Source: Epiperipatus broadwayi (taxonomy: Eukaryota > Onychophora > Udeonychophora > Euonychophora > Peripatidae). From it: 64,000 bases of DNA. The notes beneath the pieces were generated by a model, which was not told the DNA's origin, did no database searches, and worked only from the letters and a program-made list of their open reading frames with translations. Below are positions 35,400 through 46,160 of this stretch, one piece after another. The DNA is taken from the NCBI GenBank assembly GCA_028023455.1, contig JAQFVV010006203.1, forward strand, positions 13,678,348 to 13,742,347, in the 5' to 3' direction. Made by a program: the position numbers and the translations under genes. Position 1 is the stretch's first letter; every line of letters begins with the position of its first letter.

Positions 35400-36029
35400 A
35401 TGGGACTGATTCACTCACATAGGTTTTGCGATGACTAAAATGAACTAGCTCGAAACAATAAATTCAAACAGGGTCTGCCCAGAATTAATTAATAATCTCG
35501 GTTTGAACCCTGAAATAATGTATGTGATTAAGAGTGCAAAAAAAGTGAATAGGTACTCACATCCTATCCCGCATGTTTAAGGGAACCACCAAATGGGTTC
35601 CAGAAGTCATGATCAAAGTCAAAAGATCACAATAAGTGGTGTTTGAAAGTGCTGATGGACAACAACATCATCATTGCCGAAACAAAGTTTAATTTACATG
35701 TCATCACCCAGCTGTAATAAATCTACTGTTCTTCGACCAGCCATCAGCAAAGCCTCATCAGGTGACCAACAATGGCAAGCCAACAGTGAGTATCATTAAC
35801 AAGCCATGCTAATGTACAGTTCCAAGACTAACCATCAGCAAAACCTCATCAGATGAAATACTTGTCATATACCAGCGAAGGATTACCAGCCAGCTGTAAT
35901 AAACCTTTGGTTCCAAAAAAACAAGTGATGACAACAGTGAACTTGCTGAGAACATCACCAAACTAGAAGAAGCAGCAAAGTTAAGAAGACATCTTCTCCA
36001 GGGCTAATTTTAGCTGGGGGGGGGGGGGG
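35400..36029 (+). pseudogene. Second Gypsy relic: C-terminal end of pol and 3' internal region
   Basis: In one frame, about 35570-35665 reads MFKGTTKWVPEVMIKVKRSQ then, after a stop, VVFESADGQ. This is the pattern of the integrase C-terminal tail of Ty3/Gypsy polyproteins (KW.PG.V.......Y.V...DG). Downstream are direct repeats: CAGCTGTAATAAA at about 35709 and 35890, and ACCATCAGCAAARCCTCATCAGRTGA at about 35736 and 35830. The block ends in a 14-G tract at 36016-36029, placed where the polypurine tract should be. It is decayed, and only the 3' end is present. Confidence 0.5.
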
Positions 36030-36373
36030 TATATCTCATTTTGCCTTCAAATAATGGACTAGTCTGGATTCCTTTCTTATCGCGATTGGATTTAACATTC
36101 ATTGCCTCCAACCATTGTGTATATAAAGAGATAACACATAGCCAAATGGTAAGAATGGACCAATAGTCAATAATACTAACTGAATCAGAATGTTTCCGTT
36201 AAGGTTGGGGATCTGGCAATAAACAGTCAGCTTTTTTTAAAGTAAAATCAGAGAACAACTGTTAAACCTGAATAACAGTACTGGTTCTCCATATATGGTC
36301 GAAGGGAACTTCTGTTAACCTGAACAGCAGTGCTCATTCTTTAGACTATAGTTATTTAAGCTAACGGTTACAC
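36030..36373 (+). repeat. Probable 3' LTR of the second Gypsy relic
   Basis: It parallels the LTRs of the element at 2721-7304. GCGATTGGATTTAACATTCATTGCC, GAATGGACCAATAG and GGGGATCTGGCAATAAACA (36208-36226) match, in order, segments of those LTRs. A TATATAAAG box lies at about 36119. The exact borders are uncertain because no target duplication or TG start was found. Confidence 0.55.
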
Positions 36374-36612
36374 AATGAAACAAATCCACATTCAGGATTG
36401 GAAACTGCTAGAACCGAAGATGACTCAAGACAAGCTGTCATTACAACCAGAAGAGTCACCATACTTACTCATGAGGCAGGCTGCCAAGTGCAGTTGGAAG
36501 TGGATAGGAAATCTATAAGGACACATACAGTCTCTTCTTCAACAGTTCACCATAGAATTGAACTATACCTTGCCAACAGTAGCAGGCGGAATGTAGCTAT
36601 CAATAAATAACA
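36374..36612 (+). other. Less AT-rich, protein-like stretch of unknown origin
   Basis: A frame from ATG 36398 (METARTEDDSRQAV) is open for 70 codons, and an overlapping frame from 36375 is open for about 44. Composition is like the retroelement relic just upstream. I recognise no domain. It probably belongs to another retroelement fragment. Confidence 0.3.
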
Positions 36613-39120
36613 ATTGAAAATTTAGTGTATGTTTTGTACCTATATATTACTAATAAATATAAAACATATTTTTTTTTATATGAGTGGTCTCTTATTATTT
36701 TTACATAAAATAATAGTTAGTCATTTGGGAGAACAGGTAAATTTTAATCAAGAATCTCAAGTCTATTATTTTGAATGGGAAAAAAAACGAAAAATATATA
36801 TACAGAGCAAGAAGCTGGTTCACTATAATTCTGAAGGAGAAAGAAATATTGGTCTGTGAGATAATAACTAAAGATTATGCCAGTAGCTTTAACTAAAAAA
36901 ATTTCTCAGACTAGTCTTATCTTATAGACATTGTTAACATCTAAGACAAGGAAATTTAAAAAATGACAATTGTAAAAATAGTTATACTATAAATGGATTG
37001 ACTTTATTGACCAAGCACTTTAAAAAAAAAAATGAAAATGATAATCAGAATATTTTTTTTTATTTTAGTGCAATGTGAAAGAGCTAGAGGTTTCATTTGA
37101 CTATTTTCCTGTAATTTTCTATGATGAAACACTAAAATCCATGACCAACAATTGCTTTGATGGAAAATAATAGTACCATATATGTATAACTACTGTTCTG
37201 GAATTTTCTATGATAGTATCATATATATATATATATATATATAATAGTATCTAATGCAATAATAAATACATACCTTATTTCATTGTTCTGTATAGTTTGT
37301 TTTGAATAATTTATGATAAATTATCTTCACTAACAATGTTTTGCAACAAACATTTTGGAGCATGGAAAAATGCAGATTCTGGTGTTCATGTGGATCACTG
37401 TTCAATTCTGTCATTTCTGGTGCTTGAACTTTTATAAATTTCTGGGCAATAAACTATTCAATTATTGAAACAAAATGTATATACTGTATATTAATATTTT
37501 AATTAATATTATTTATCATATTATTGATATCATTTACTTAGTCATTATTATACATATATATTACCTGTAGATCTTTTTTTTTTTTAAGTATATGTATATA
37601 CTTCATGGGTTATAATTTTATTTTGGTATGCTTAATATGCTTTCAACACAAAATATTTTCAGAGCTAAAATATAAACTGAATTGTGATATTTCTAGAAAT
37701 CAACTCATTTTATTTGTTTGCTGATTGATAACATTATTTGAATTGGCAATATATCAACCCTTCTTTTATTTTTATTTTTCAGTCGTATCTTTTCTAACAT
37801 ATGATGTGAATTTGCGTGTGTTGCCTGTTTTTTTTTTACGATTGTAAAAATCTAAAAGTCTCTATAGAGAAAGTCCTTGATCAATTGTATTGACATATAT
37901 ATTGAGGCAATGCTCACCTCCAAATTTGCCCTTGTTTCATTATAATGAATTGAAAAGACAAATGAGATTGCCACATTCTTTGGCATAAACCACTTGTGCT
38001 TTCTTTATAATTTGAAGCCTATTGAATTATTGAAATTTTTTTATGATTGGAAGTCTGCATTATATAGTCATTTGTACGTACAAATAACCTTTAGTTAAAA
38101 GTTGATTTTATGAATATTTTGAATCTAAAAGAGTAAAAATGAAAAAGATAATTAAATAATTTTTTAAAAAATAGTCATTGATTTTACAGATAAAGTAATA
38201 ATGTATTAGCGATCTATATATGTAAATCATGGGAGAGGAAACCAACGTAGCATGGTCAGTAAGTGCTGGTTTATATAAAATAAACTCTAAGCATAGGTGA
38301 TTCACCTATGCTTTTAAAACCCTTATTGACAGATGTGTGCAAACAAATTAATACTAATAGTATTGCTTTCCTTCTTACAAGATAAAGTAATAAATAGCAA
38401 ACAATAGTTTTTATAAATAAAAATAAAAAACAGTCATTACAATAATAGGAAATTATTTGGAAATATCCTATGGGTTTTCATAATGAAATTGATAGTTAAG
38501 GATTCTTGAATCAATACTGTATCTACTATTCTAATGCTAGAACATTATATGACTTCCCATGCAATAACCCTTCAGTTATTTTTATCATAACTATGACAGA
38601 TTCAAACATGCCTTCAAAACAATTTAATTTTTGAAAATGCATACTTTAGCATATCAATAAAAAATAATTATTTAAAAAAAAAAGAGTAATACAGTTATGA
38701 AAATAATAATAATAAATTAAGAAAGCAACCACCTGACTGAATAAGCAAGATGAGGAAATGGTTAACTGAAAATGATTTTTGTGGCATTTGTATATTTGTT
38801 GTTGTAAAAATCTAAATCTAATTCTCAACTTAATTCTGTTTCCTTTTATCATGAGAAAAATTCTAGACATAGGCAATTTTCAAACCATATGTTAATGACA
38901 TCATGAATGAGTTAATGAATGTGGTAGAGAGAATTACTATATATATATTTAGAAAAAGAGAAAGAAGCTTCTACTCAAACAAGTAATTTTAATTGTATTT
39001 GACTCTCATAATTTTAACTCATAATTAAATATAAAACAGTCGCATATCAAAATAAAGCATATTATTTTCCTAATTTATATTTAATATCAGCATTAACAAC
39101 AATAATCCACTCTAACATTC
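36613..39120 (+). other. HPS4 intron 4: no gene
   Basis: AT-rich. It contains an (AT)n microsatellite at 37220-37243 and a small perfect palindrome AAGCATAGGTGA-T-TCACCTATGCTT at 38289-38313. No coding content seen. Confidence 0.5.
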
Positions 39121-39124
39121 TGCA

Positions 39125-39245
39125 TTAAAGTCATCTATATAAGCATTTTTATCTTACTTAGTTTCTGGTTATATGCCTTTGTTAGTGAGGAGCAATGCCA
39201 GCTACTTGTTCATTGAGTATTTATGCTTATATAGATGATTCTAGA
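39125..39245. repeat. Diverged foldback-type hairpin element
   Basis: TCATCTATATAAGCA at 39131-39145 is mirrored by TGCTTATATAGATGA at 39226-39240. The loop contains TAGTTTCTGGTTATATGCCTTTGTTAGTGAGGAGC, which resembles the interior TAGTTTCTGGCTTGTGGCCTTCATCAGTGAGGAGC of the main foldback family. The element ends some 65 bp before exon E. Confidence 0.5.
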
Positions 39246-39310
39246 ATAGAACGAATTACCAACTTGTACTGAAGAATTTCCTAATATATATGTATATATT
39301 TTCTTTTTAG

Positions 39311-39344
39311 TGGTTTGGAATTATGTCAGATCCTGTCACAATAG
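39311..39344 (+). CDS. HPS4: HPS4 homologue, exon E (34-nt microexon)
   Basis: The acceptor is TTCTTTTTAG before 39311 and the donor is GTATGT at 39345. It has 11 codons plus one base: WFGIMSDPVTI plus the first base of an Asp codon finished by exon F (G|AT). It links exon D (ending phase 0) to exon F (starting with two codon bases), exactly as required. No sequence similarity can be judged over 11 residues. The support is the phase bridge, the two good splice sites and the position in the variable loop that precedes the next longin strand. Without it, exons D and F would be out of frame. Confidence 0.78.
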
Positions 39345-39759
39345 GTATGTACATTTTTTCTAAGATATTCAATACTCTTTCATCTATTTTGCATTGCTTA
39401 TATTAAATAAATCTCAAGAAAAAAAATCATTGCTCTGCAATTTTCACAGTGCTTTTTTCCAATTATCTAACAGTTTTGATTGACTAGCAGCCTTCTTCAG
39501 AGCTGTAAAATACAATTATATTATTTCTTGTTTATTTATAAAATATAAAAAAAATTTCTCTAGAAATAAATTTTGCAATGACTATACAAACCAATCTGTG
39601 AACCACAAATAGGAAATACTGATCCATTTTTTTGATTATTTGATATTTTTCAATGCTGTCTTAATTTCTTTAACAGAAAACTTTTTAAAAAAAAAAAAAA
39701 AAAAAATCTCAATACTGTGTTTAATTATAGTTATCTAACATATTCTATTCTCTGACATA
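39345..39759 (+). other. HPS4 intron 5, first part
   Basis: No gene. GATTGACTAGCAGCCTTCTTCAGAGCT at about 39478-39504 resembles the terminal core of the hairpin MITE at 61911-62168, so a decayed relative may be present. A 21-A tract lies at about 39688-39708. Confidence 0.45.
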
Positions 39760-42700
39760 ATTTCCCAGTGGAGGTAGATGGGATCTATCTCATGAAATCC
39801 ATTAAGTTTAGCATAAAGCACCTGTTTATGACATCTTACATTGTTCATTCATTTTACATGTCCAAACCAATGAAGATGTGATTTTTCAATAACAAACTCT
39901 ATAATATCACATCCAGCGTGTTGAAGAATATAGATTGTTTTATATTTTTACCATTGTATTTTTAATATTTTGCAAACCATCCTTAAATGAAACTTTTTTA
40001 ATACCTTTATTTTGCATATATAGGATGTCCAAGTCTCGCTTTAATACATTTAATTAGATAAAATAACAGTTCTATATCCAACTAACTTAGTTGCAATAGT
40101 TATTTCCTTGTGATGAAATATGCCATTTTTTAATTTATTAAAAATATCACATTGGAGTCTGGGTTGCACTTTAACATCTAAATCCACTTTTCTATTTACA
40201 AAACTACTAAGTTATTTAAATTGGTTTACAATCTCAAAGTCATAACCTTCCAAGCTAAAAATTGCTGAGCTTTTTTCTTTCATTGTTAGCTGATAATCAA
40301 CTTGAGTTTTCTGAACATTAGTTATTAAACAAAAGTCTTTAAATATTCCATTCAAAACATGAAATATATTCTATAAATTGTCTTTAGAACTGGAAAAAAT
40401 AGTACAATTATCAGAATATTCAAATCAATAATGTAAGAAGGCGAAAGTGTCGTTTTTGAGTTTAATCGATTCAATTAAAAATTCTATCATTAAATCTGTA
40501 TCACACATTGATCTCTGTTTCATTAAATCACCTATGAACAGTTCCAAAGACAATTGTTATAATGTTGGAGCAAGTACACATCCTTATTTAATACTGGTTT
40601 TTATTTCAGATGCCTCAGATTTTCCATCGGTAATAGTAAGATTTCCATCATTTAGAAACTGTCTAATACAAATAAATTTTGATGGTCAAACAACTAATTT
40701 TAAACAATACCATAGAACTGTTCTATTAACTGAATCAAATGCCTTGACCAAATAAATAAAAGCAATATATAAATCACTTTTGTTTCCAACACTTTTTTTG
40801 CATTTGCCTGGCAATATGTGGTTTTTAGTTCTTGAAAACCATATTGAATCTCTGGTAACTTTTTATTTATGACTGGAAGCAACTTATTCAACAAAATTCT
40901 TGAAAGGATCATTGCTGTAGTGGATAACAATGATATTCCACAATTTTAATTACTACAGTTCTGACTTTTCCTATAGTTTTAAAAATTAAATCAATAGAAG
41001 CAACTTTAGAATTAAGTGGCACATTTTTATGGTTTCATATATTCCAAAAATATTTCAGAATTTTTGAAGCTAACATATCACCACCATATTTAAAAAATTT
41101 TCCCAGATATTTTCATCAGGCCTTTTCATTTTTAAGATTGCGAAGAGTTGTTTTGACTTCACTAAGCTGGATGGATGTCTGTCCAAATCTAAATAAATAG
41201 TTAAAATGGATATATCACTAAAAGTTGTCATCTCAATTCTTGTAATATTATTCAAAAGGTGATCAAGTACTTTTTTCCACTTGTTCAAATTATTTTATTA
41301 TACACAATGTATGTATCATCTAATATTTTACTTTTGCAATGAGTTGAGAATATTTAAATGCTGTGTTTTATAATATATATATATAGTGAAAATATTGACC
41401 CATTGCTTCTGCGTATTAAACCACTAAACATTACATGATTACCATTTCTTATGCTTACTTAAGCAAACAGGCAAAACTCTCCACACAGTAATGCCACTCT
41501 GTGCAAGCCAGAATAATCAATAGATGCAGGAAGGTTTGTGCATAAAATCCATATCTAGTGCCTACTCATCCAATATCCCCAAACTAGTTTCTAGCTTGTG
41601 ACTTTCGTCAGTGAGGTGCCTTGGATCTGAGAGCACTGCACTTAGATCTTAGGATCCATTGCAATCCTTCTGCAGTCACCTTTTATCTCTACTTAACTAC
41701 AAAACTATGAGTCTAAAATTGAAAACATAATAATATTTTTAATCCAAGCTCATTAGCTTATATAGTCATATAGGTCTGAACTCAGTTCAGTATCCATACA
41801 TTTTTGTCTCTTTGGTTCTTTAATGACCATAGCCACCATTATCTTATTAGGCAGGATTGGTGGTAAACCACTAAATACCACATGATCACATTTCTTATAC
41901 TTGTTCAAGCTGTTAAAACAGGCGAAACTCTCCATACGGTAATGCCACTCAATGCAAGCCAGAGTAATCAATGGATGCAAGAAGGTTTGTGCATAAAATT
42001 CCTATCTCGTGCTTGCTTACTCTGGCTTGCACTGAGTGGCATTACTGTATGGAGAGTTTTGCCTGTTTCTGCATATGTCAACTTCTTTTTTTTTTGGATA
42101 TAGAATAGGCTCTATATAAAAATGTTATTTTGTTTGTATGTGTCATTTGCACTGATCATTGACAAATTATAGACAATTTCCACATAGATAGTTTTTTTGA
42201 CTAAAAACACCCTTAAAACTACATACAATACTTTTTATTCTTTCTTCTTCCCTTTGGGCTAATAATGACTATGAAATATTACTTTCAAGTAATATTTTAT
42301 TAAGACAATTGTGTTCATTTCTGAATTTTAGTATGTTAAAAAATATTTCTCTGAATACTTGTATGTATCACAGTTTTATCCATTACTTTGGTTTATTATA
42401 TTTAATTTTTATTGCTTTTGTTTTTATTATTTTATTAAATAAAATGAGAAGATGGGGAACTGGAAGTATGTTTCATCACATTGTAGTCTTTTATGAGGAC
42501 ACCATGCATACAACATTAAGATAGAGATTTCTTAGGATTGTTATATTGTTTTCTCAGGTTCATATATTGCATTCAGTGCATCAGAAAAGAATTTAAGAGT
42601 GATATTAATCGTATCTTTTTTGCAGTTTTAATCTATTAATCATTTTTAAATGTTCTACTTTTAATTTGTTATTTTACCAAACAAAAACGACATGTTTTCT

Positions 42701-43990
42701 TTTAATCAAATTATTAATAATAATACCATTGTCAGAAAATACAGTCATGATTCTTCTTTTTAGCGAATCCAAGATTAGATTTACTTGTATTCTAAGCACA
42801 TTTCTTAAGATAATTCCATACTTCAGTAATAAGACAATCCTGGAGATTCACATTACTAATTTTAGAGTTAATAGCCATTGTAATTTAGTGCATATAATAG
42901 GTTATTCTAAAGAACAAATATCAATTTTGTTATGAATATAATAGAAATAACATCTGTTTTTAATCCATCTATCATTTTAATCCTGATGCATTCTAAATCT
43001 ATTATTCATCTAACAATCTGTGCTTGTAAGTGCTTGCACAATATGAACTTCTCTTGTATTGTGACTTCTAACTATAATGTGATCTATCAAATTCTATTGT
43101 TTAAATATGGGTACATCTATGTTTCTTTATAGTGGTTTTTTTTGCTTGAACAAATTATTTATGATAGTCAATCTATGTATTGTGCGAAAAATTCAATAAT
43201 AACAACCCATTTGAATTTACAACATCAATACTATTATTTCAAATAACTTTGGCCATAGTCTACTTTTTGCACTAACATAGGTATTAATGTCTCCAAGAAG
43301 AAAAATTTGATCACTGTAATAATGCTGTTTAACAAGGAATAAAAAATTTTCATTCTCTGAATCTAAGATTGAAACATAGGCATTAATAACTAAAACAATT
43401 GTGCAAAGTAAGTTTTAATACTATTAATCTTTCATTGATGCAATGAAGAATTCCAAGAATAAATGATACTAAATTAGACTTTACAGAAATTTATCACCAT
43501 GCATTTTTCTTTTACTGACTGACCTGCCTTTTTAAAAAAAAATCTTGTAACTAGCCACTTGTTCTATTAAACTTTTTCACTAGGAGCAGCTATATTCAGC
43601 TTAAATCTTCACAGCTCCCTAGCCACAAATGCAGTCCCTCCATTCTGATCTTTAAGAGTTTGTATCAAATAAAGTTTGCAGATTCCATGTTCCTATATGT
43701 AGGAAAAACAATTTAGATTTATAATATTTATGTTTAGTACCATGACTGTCTTTTGCTTTACCACTACTACTGATATTATTATTATTTCTATTGCTAATAA
43801 TGAATTATCTATTAGATATGACAACCTAGCCAGACTATGTGAGACTGTCCATTTTTAGACCACATTTTCTAGGCCCCTTTCATTTCTAATATAGACAGCG
43901 GGAATTCTAAATATGGCTGCTTAAAATGCAACTTTGCCAATTTAAACTCCTGTCTTAAATCCAGTTTTAAATAGACTTACTATGTTGTGT
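39760..43990 (-). pseudogene. Decayed LINE (endonuclease plus reverse transcriptase), antisense, interrupted by foldback repeats
   Basis: Minus-strand relic of about 4.2 kb including insertions. Near 43600-43700 it reads IGTWNLQTL and a following block parallel to the R-x-ALVARELxRY region of animal LINE endonucleases. At about 43250-43400 the frame reads INAYVSILDSENENF and later FLLGDINTYVSAKSRLWP, the GDFNARVG...WP motif. Reverse transcriptase appears at 40700-40930 (LSRILLNKLLPVINKKLPEIQYGF), followed by a degraded DLY.AF.D..KAFD-type block. The 3' end near 39840 has a HWFGHVK-like remnant. The foldback array at 41400-42075 sits inside it. Stops and shifts are everywhere. I do not assign a clade. 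Confidence 0.65.
41400..42075. repeat. Foldback-family repeat: one complete unit plus a small palindrome (copy 5)
   Basis: A full unit starts AAACCACTAAACATTACATGATTACCATTTC at about 41419 and runs to the next start, AAACCACTAAATACCACATGATCACATTTC at about 41868, a period of about 449 bp. The second unit is cut short: after CAATGGATGCAAGAAGGTTTGTGCATAAAATTCC it turns back through TTACTCTGGCTTGCACTGAGTGGCATTACTGTATGGAGAGTTTTGCCTG, the complement of its own beginning (41917-42064). This places direct and inverted copies side by side. Confidence 0.85.
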
Positions 43991-44209
43991 ATGTAGTTAA
44001 AGAAAGTAAATGTCATTGCACAAATAACGCAATTCCTTTGACACAGTTAGTATAGGAGAAGGTTGATGACATTAGAGGCTCATGATGAACAAATGACTAT
44101 GGAAAGAAAAAGGAGATACTTTTCTTTTTTTTGTATTGGGGACAGTATCTAGTCTGTCAAACCAACATCCTATGATACAAAGCAACAGAAGATACTCTTG
44201 GTCAGTATT

Positions 44210-44556
44210 AATAATTTTTATTAGTCCTTCATTAGCTTAGAGATTATTTATTTAATGAATAATATTTCTGTAGTCTAATTTTCACTATACCACTGTAATA
44301 CAAGGTAGGAGCTGGTTTCTATCCACTTTTAATACCTTGTGGAGGGATGTAATTATAAACATATGACCAACAACATGTGAAAAAGATTTATGATCCCCCA
44401 AGATGCATACTTCATGCTGAGCCAGCACTTATCAGTTGACCCAAATCACATTCCCTCTACCCATATCTTTATCATTGTTCACTATATATAGATAGGGAAT
44501 TACTACAGTTTAATTGATAAGTATCAAACTTACTCCTCTTACAACTTTAATATAAT
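44210..44556. repeat. Outer flank of the 44-46 kb inverted complex, left
   Basis: The sequence from about 44280 (TGTAATACAAGGTAGGAGCTGGTTTCTATCCACTTTTAA) to 44550 (TTACTCCTCTTACAACTTTAATA) is the diverged reverse complement of about 45888-46135. Clear matching blocks include CATATCTTTATC, ATTACTACAGTTTAA and AAGATGCA. Similarity is moderate, far below that of the inner arms. Confidence 0.7.
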
Positions 44557-45310
44557 CACATGATCACTATCTCATACTAGCACAATAATTGTTATTAAAC
44601 AATTCAAAATACAGCAAAACTCTCCATATAGTAGTGCCATCTTGTGCTAACAAGAGCAATCAATGGATGCCAGAAGGCTTGTGCATAAAATCCCTATCTA
44701 GTGCCTACTCATCCAATATCCCCAGACTAGTTTCTGGCTTGTGGCCTTCATCAGTGAGGAGCCTTGGATCTGAGAGCACTGCACCTAGATCTTAGGATCT
44801 AATGCAACCCTCCAGCACCCACCTTTTAACTCTATTTAACTACAAAACTATGAGAATGAAATTGAAAACACTATTAATATTTTCAACCCAAGCTCAATAG
44901 CTTATATAGTCATATGGGTCTGAACTCAATTCAGTACCCATACATTTTGGTGTATGACTATATAAGCTATTGAGCTTGGGTTGAAAATATTAATAGTGTT
45001 TTCAATTTCATTCTCATAGTTTTGTAGTTAAATAGAGTTAAAAGGTGGGTGCTGGAGGGTTGCATTAGATCCTAAGATCTAGGTGCAGTGCTCTCAGATC
45101 CAAGGCTCCTCACTGATGAAGGCCACAAGCCAGAAACTAGTCTGGGGATATTGGATGAGTATGCACTAGATAGGGATTTTATGCACAAGCCTTCTGGCAT
45201 CCATTGATTGCTCTTGTTAGCACAAGATGGCACTACTATATGGAGAGTTTTGCTGTATTTTGAATTGTTTAATAACAATTATTGTGCTAGTATGAGATAG
45301 TGATCATGTG
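44557..45310. repeat. Foldback-family repeat: nearly perfect 358-bp inverted repeat (copies 6 and 7)
   Basis: The left arm 44557-44914 and right arm 44953-45310 have equal length and align without gaps. I find one difference, in the CCTACTCATCC/GGATGAGTATGC segment. The 38-bp spacer contains TGGGTCTGAACTCAATTCAGTACCCATACATTTT. Each arm is a foldback unit: terminus CACATGATCACTATCTCATACTAGCAC, ACTCTCCATATAGTAG, CAATGGATGCCAGAAGGCTTG, GGATCTGAGAGCACTGCACC, ACCTTTTAACTCTATTTAAC. As RNA it would form a very long hairpin. Confidence 0.92.
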
Positions 45311-45738
45311 ATGTTTAGTGGTTTAACACCAATCCTGCCTAATAGGATAGTGGTGGCTATGGTTGTTAAAGAGCCAAAGACACCAAAATGTATGGGTACT
45401 GAATTGAGTTCAGACCCATATGACTATATAAGCTATTGAGCTTGGGTTGAAAATATTAATAGTGTTTTCAATTTCATTCTCATAGTTTTGTAGTTAAATA
45501 GAGTTAAAAGGTGGGTGCTGGAGGGTTGCATTAGATCCTAAGATCTAGGTGCAGTGCTCTCAGATCCAAGGCTCCTCACTGATGAAGGCCACAAGCCAGA
45601 AACTAGTCTGGGGATATTGGATGAGTAGGCACTAGATAGGGATTTTATGCACAAGCCCTCTGGCATCCATTGATTGCTCTTGTTAGCACAAGATGGCACT
45701 ACTATATGGAGAGTTTTGCTGTATTTTGAATTGTTTAA
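45311..45738 (-). repeat. Foldback-family repeat, third unit of the complex (copy 8)
   Basis: A direct repeat of the right arm of the preceding palindrome: 45419-45738 matches 44953-45272 without gaps and with about two differences. The offset is 466 bp. It also carries the stretch GTTTAACACCAATCCTGCC...GTTGTTAAAGAGCCAAAGACACC, which lies at the other end of the unit. It ends abruptly at GAATTGTTTAA. Confidence 0.9.
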
Positions 45739-45895
45739 CTTTAATACAAACCACTTGATGAAAGTATATTCATTTTTTTTATTAGTCATTCATTAAACTA
45801 GAAATGTGAGAAAGGTATAGTGAAAATATTATTTATTAAATGGATAACAAAAAGTATTAATATATTTTCATCAAGTGGTTTGTGTCAAAGTTGTA
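45739..45895. repeat. Short inverted repeat bordering the third unit
   Basis: AAACCACTTGATGAAAGTATATT (about 45748-45770) is mirrored by AATATATTTTCATCAAGTGGTTT (about 45859-45881). The enclosed sequence is AT-rich. Confidence 0.75.
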
Positions 45896-46160
45896 AGGGC
45901 AGTAAGTTTGACACTTATCATTTAAACTGTAGTAATTTCCTATCTTTATATACTGAACAGTGATAAAGATATGTGTAAAAGAATGTGATCTGGGTCATTT
46001 GATAAGCAGCACGAAATGTGCATCTTAGGGATCATACATTGTCTTTGGTCATATCTTTATGATTACACCTCTCCACAAGATGTTAAAAGTAGATAGAAAT
46101 CAGACCCTACATTGCATGAGAGTGCTGTAGTGAAGATTTACAGTAAAATATTATTTATTC
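45888..46160. repeat. Outer flank of the 44-46 kb inverted complex, right
   Basis: Diverged reverse complement of the left outer flank (about 44270-44550): AAAGTTGTAAGGGCAGTAAGTTTGACACTTATCATT...GATAAAGATATG...CACCTCTCCACAAGATGTTAAAAGTAGATAG. The complex is thus an inverted repeat at two scales. Confidence 0.7.

Noticed and set aside
44589-45789. Three open frames with nearly the same protein (SNQWMPEGLCIKSLS)
   Set aside because: They are translations of the foldback repeat units. The same frame turns up wherever the repeat does, is broken in other copies, and matches no protein family.
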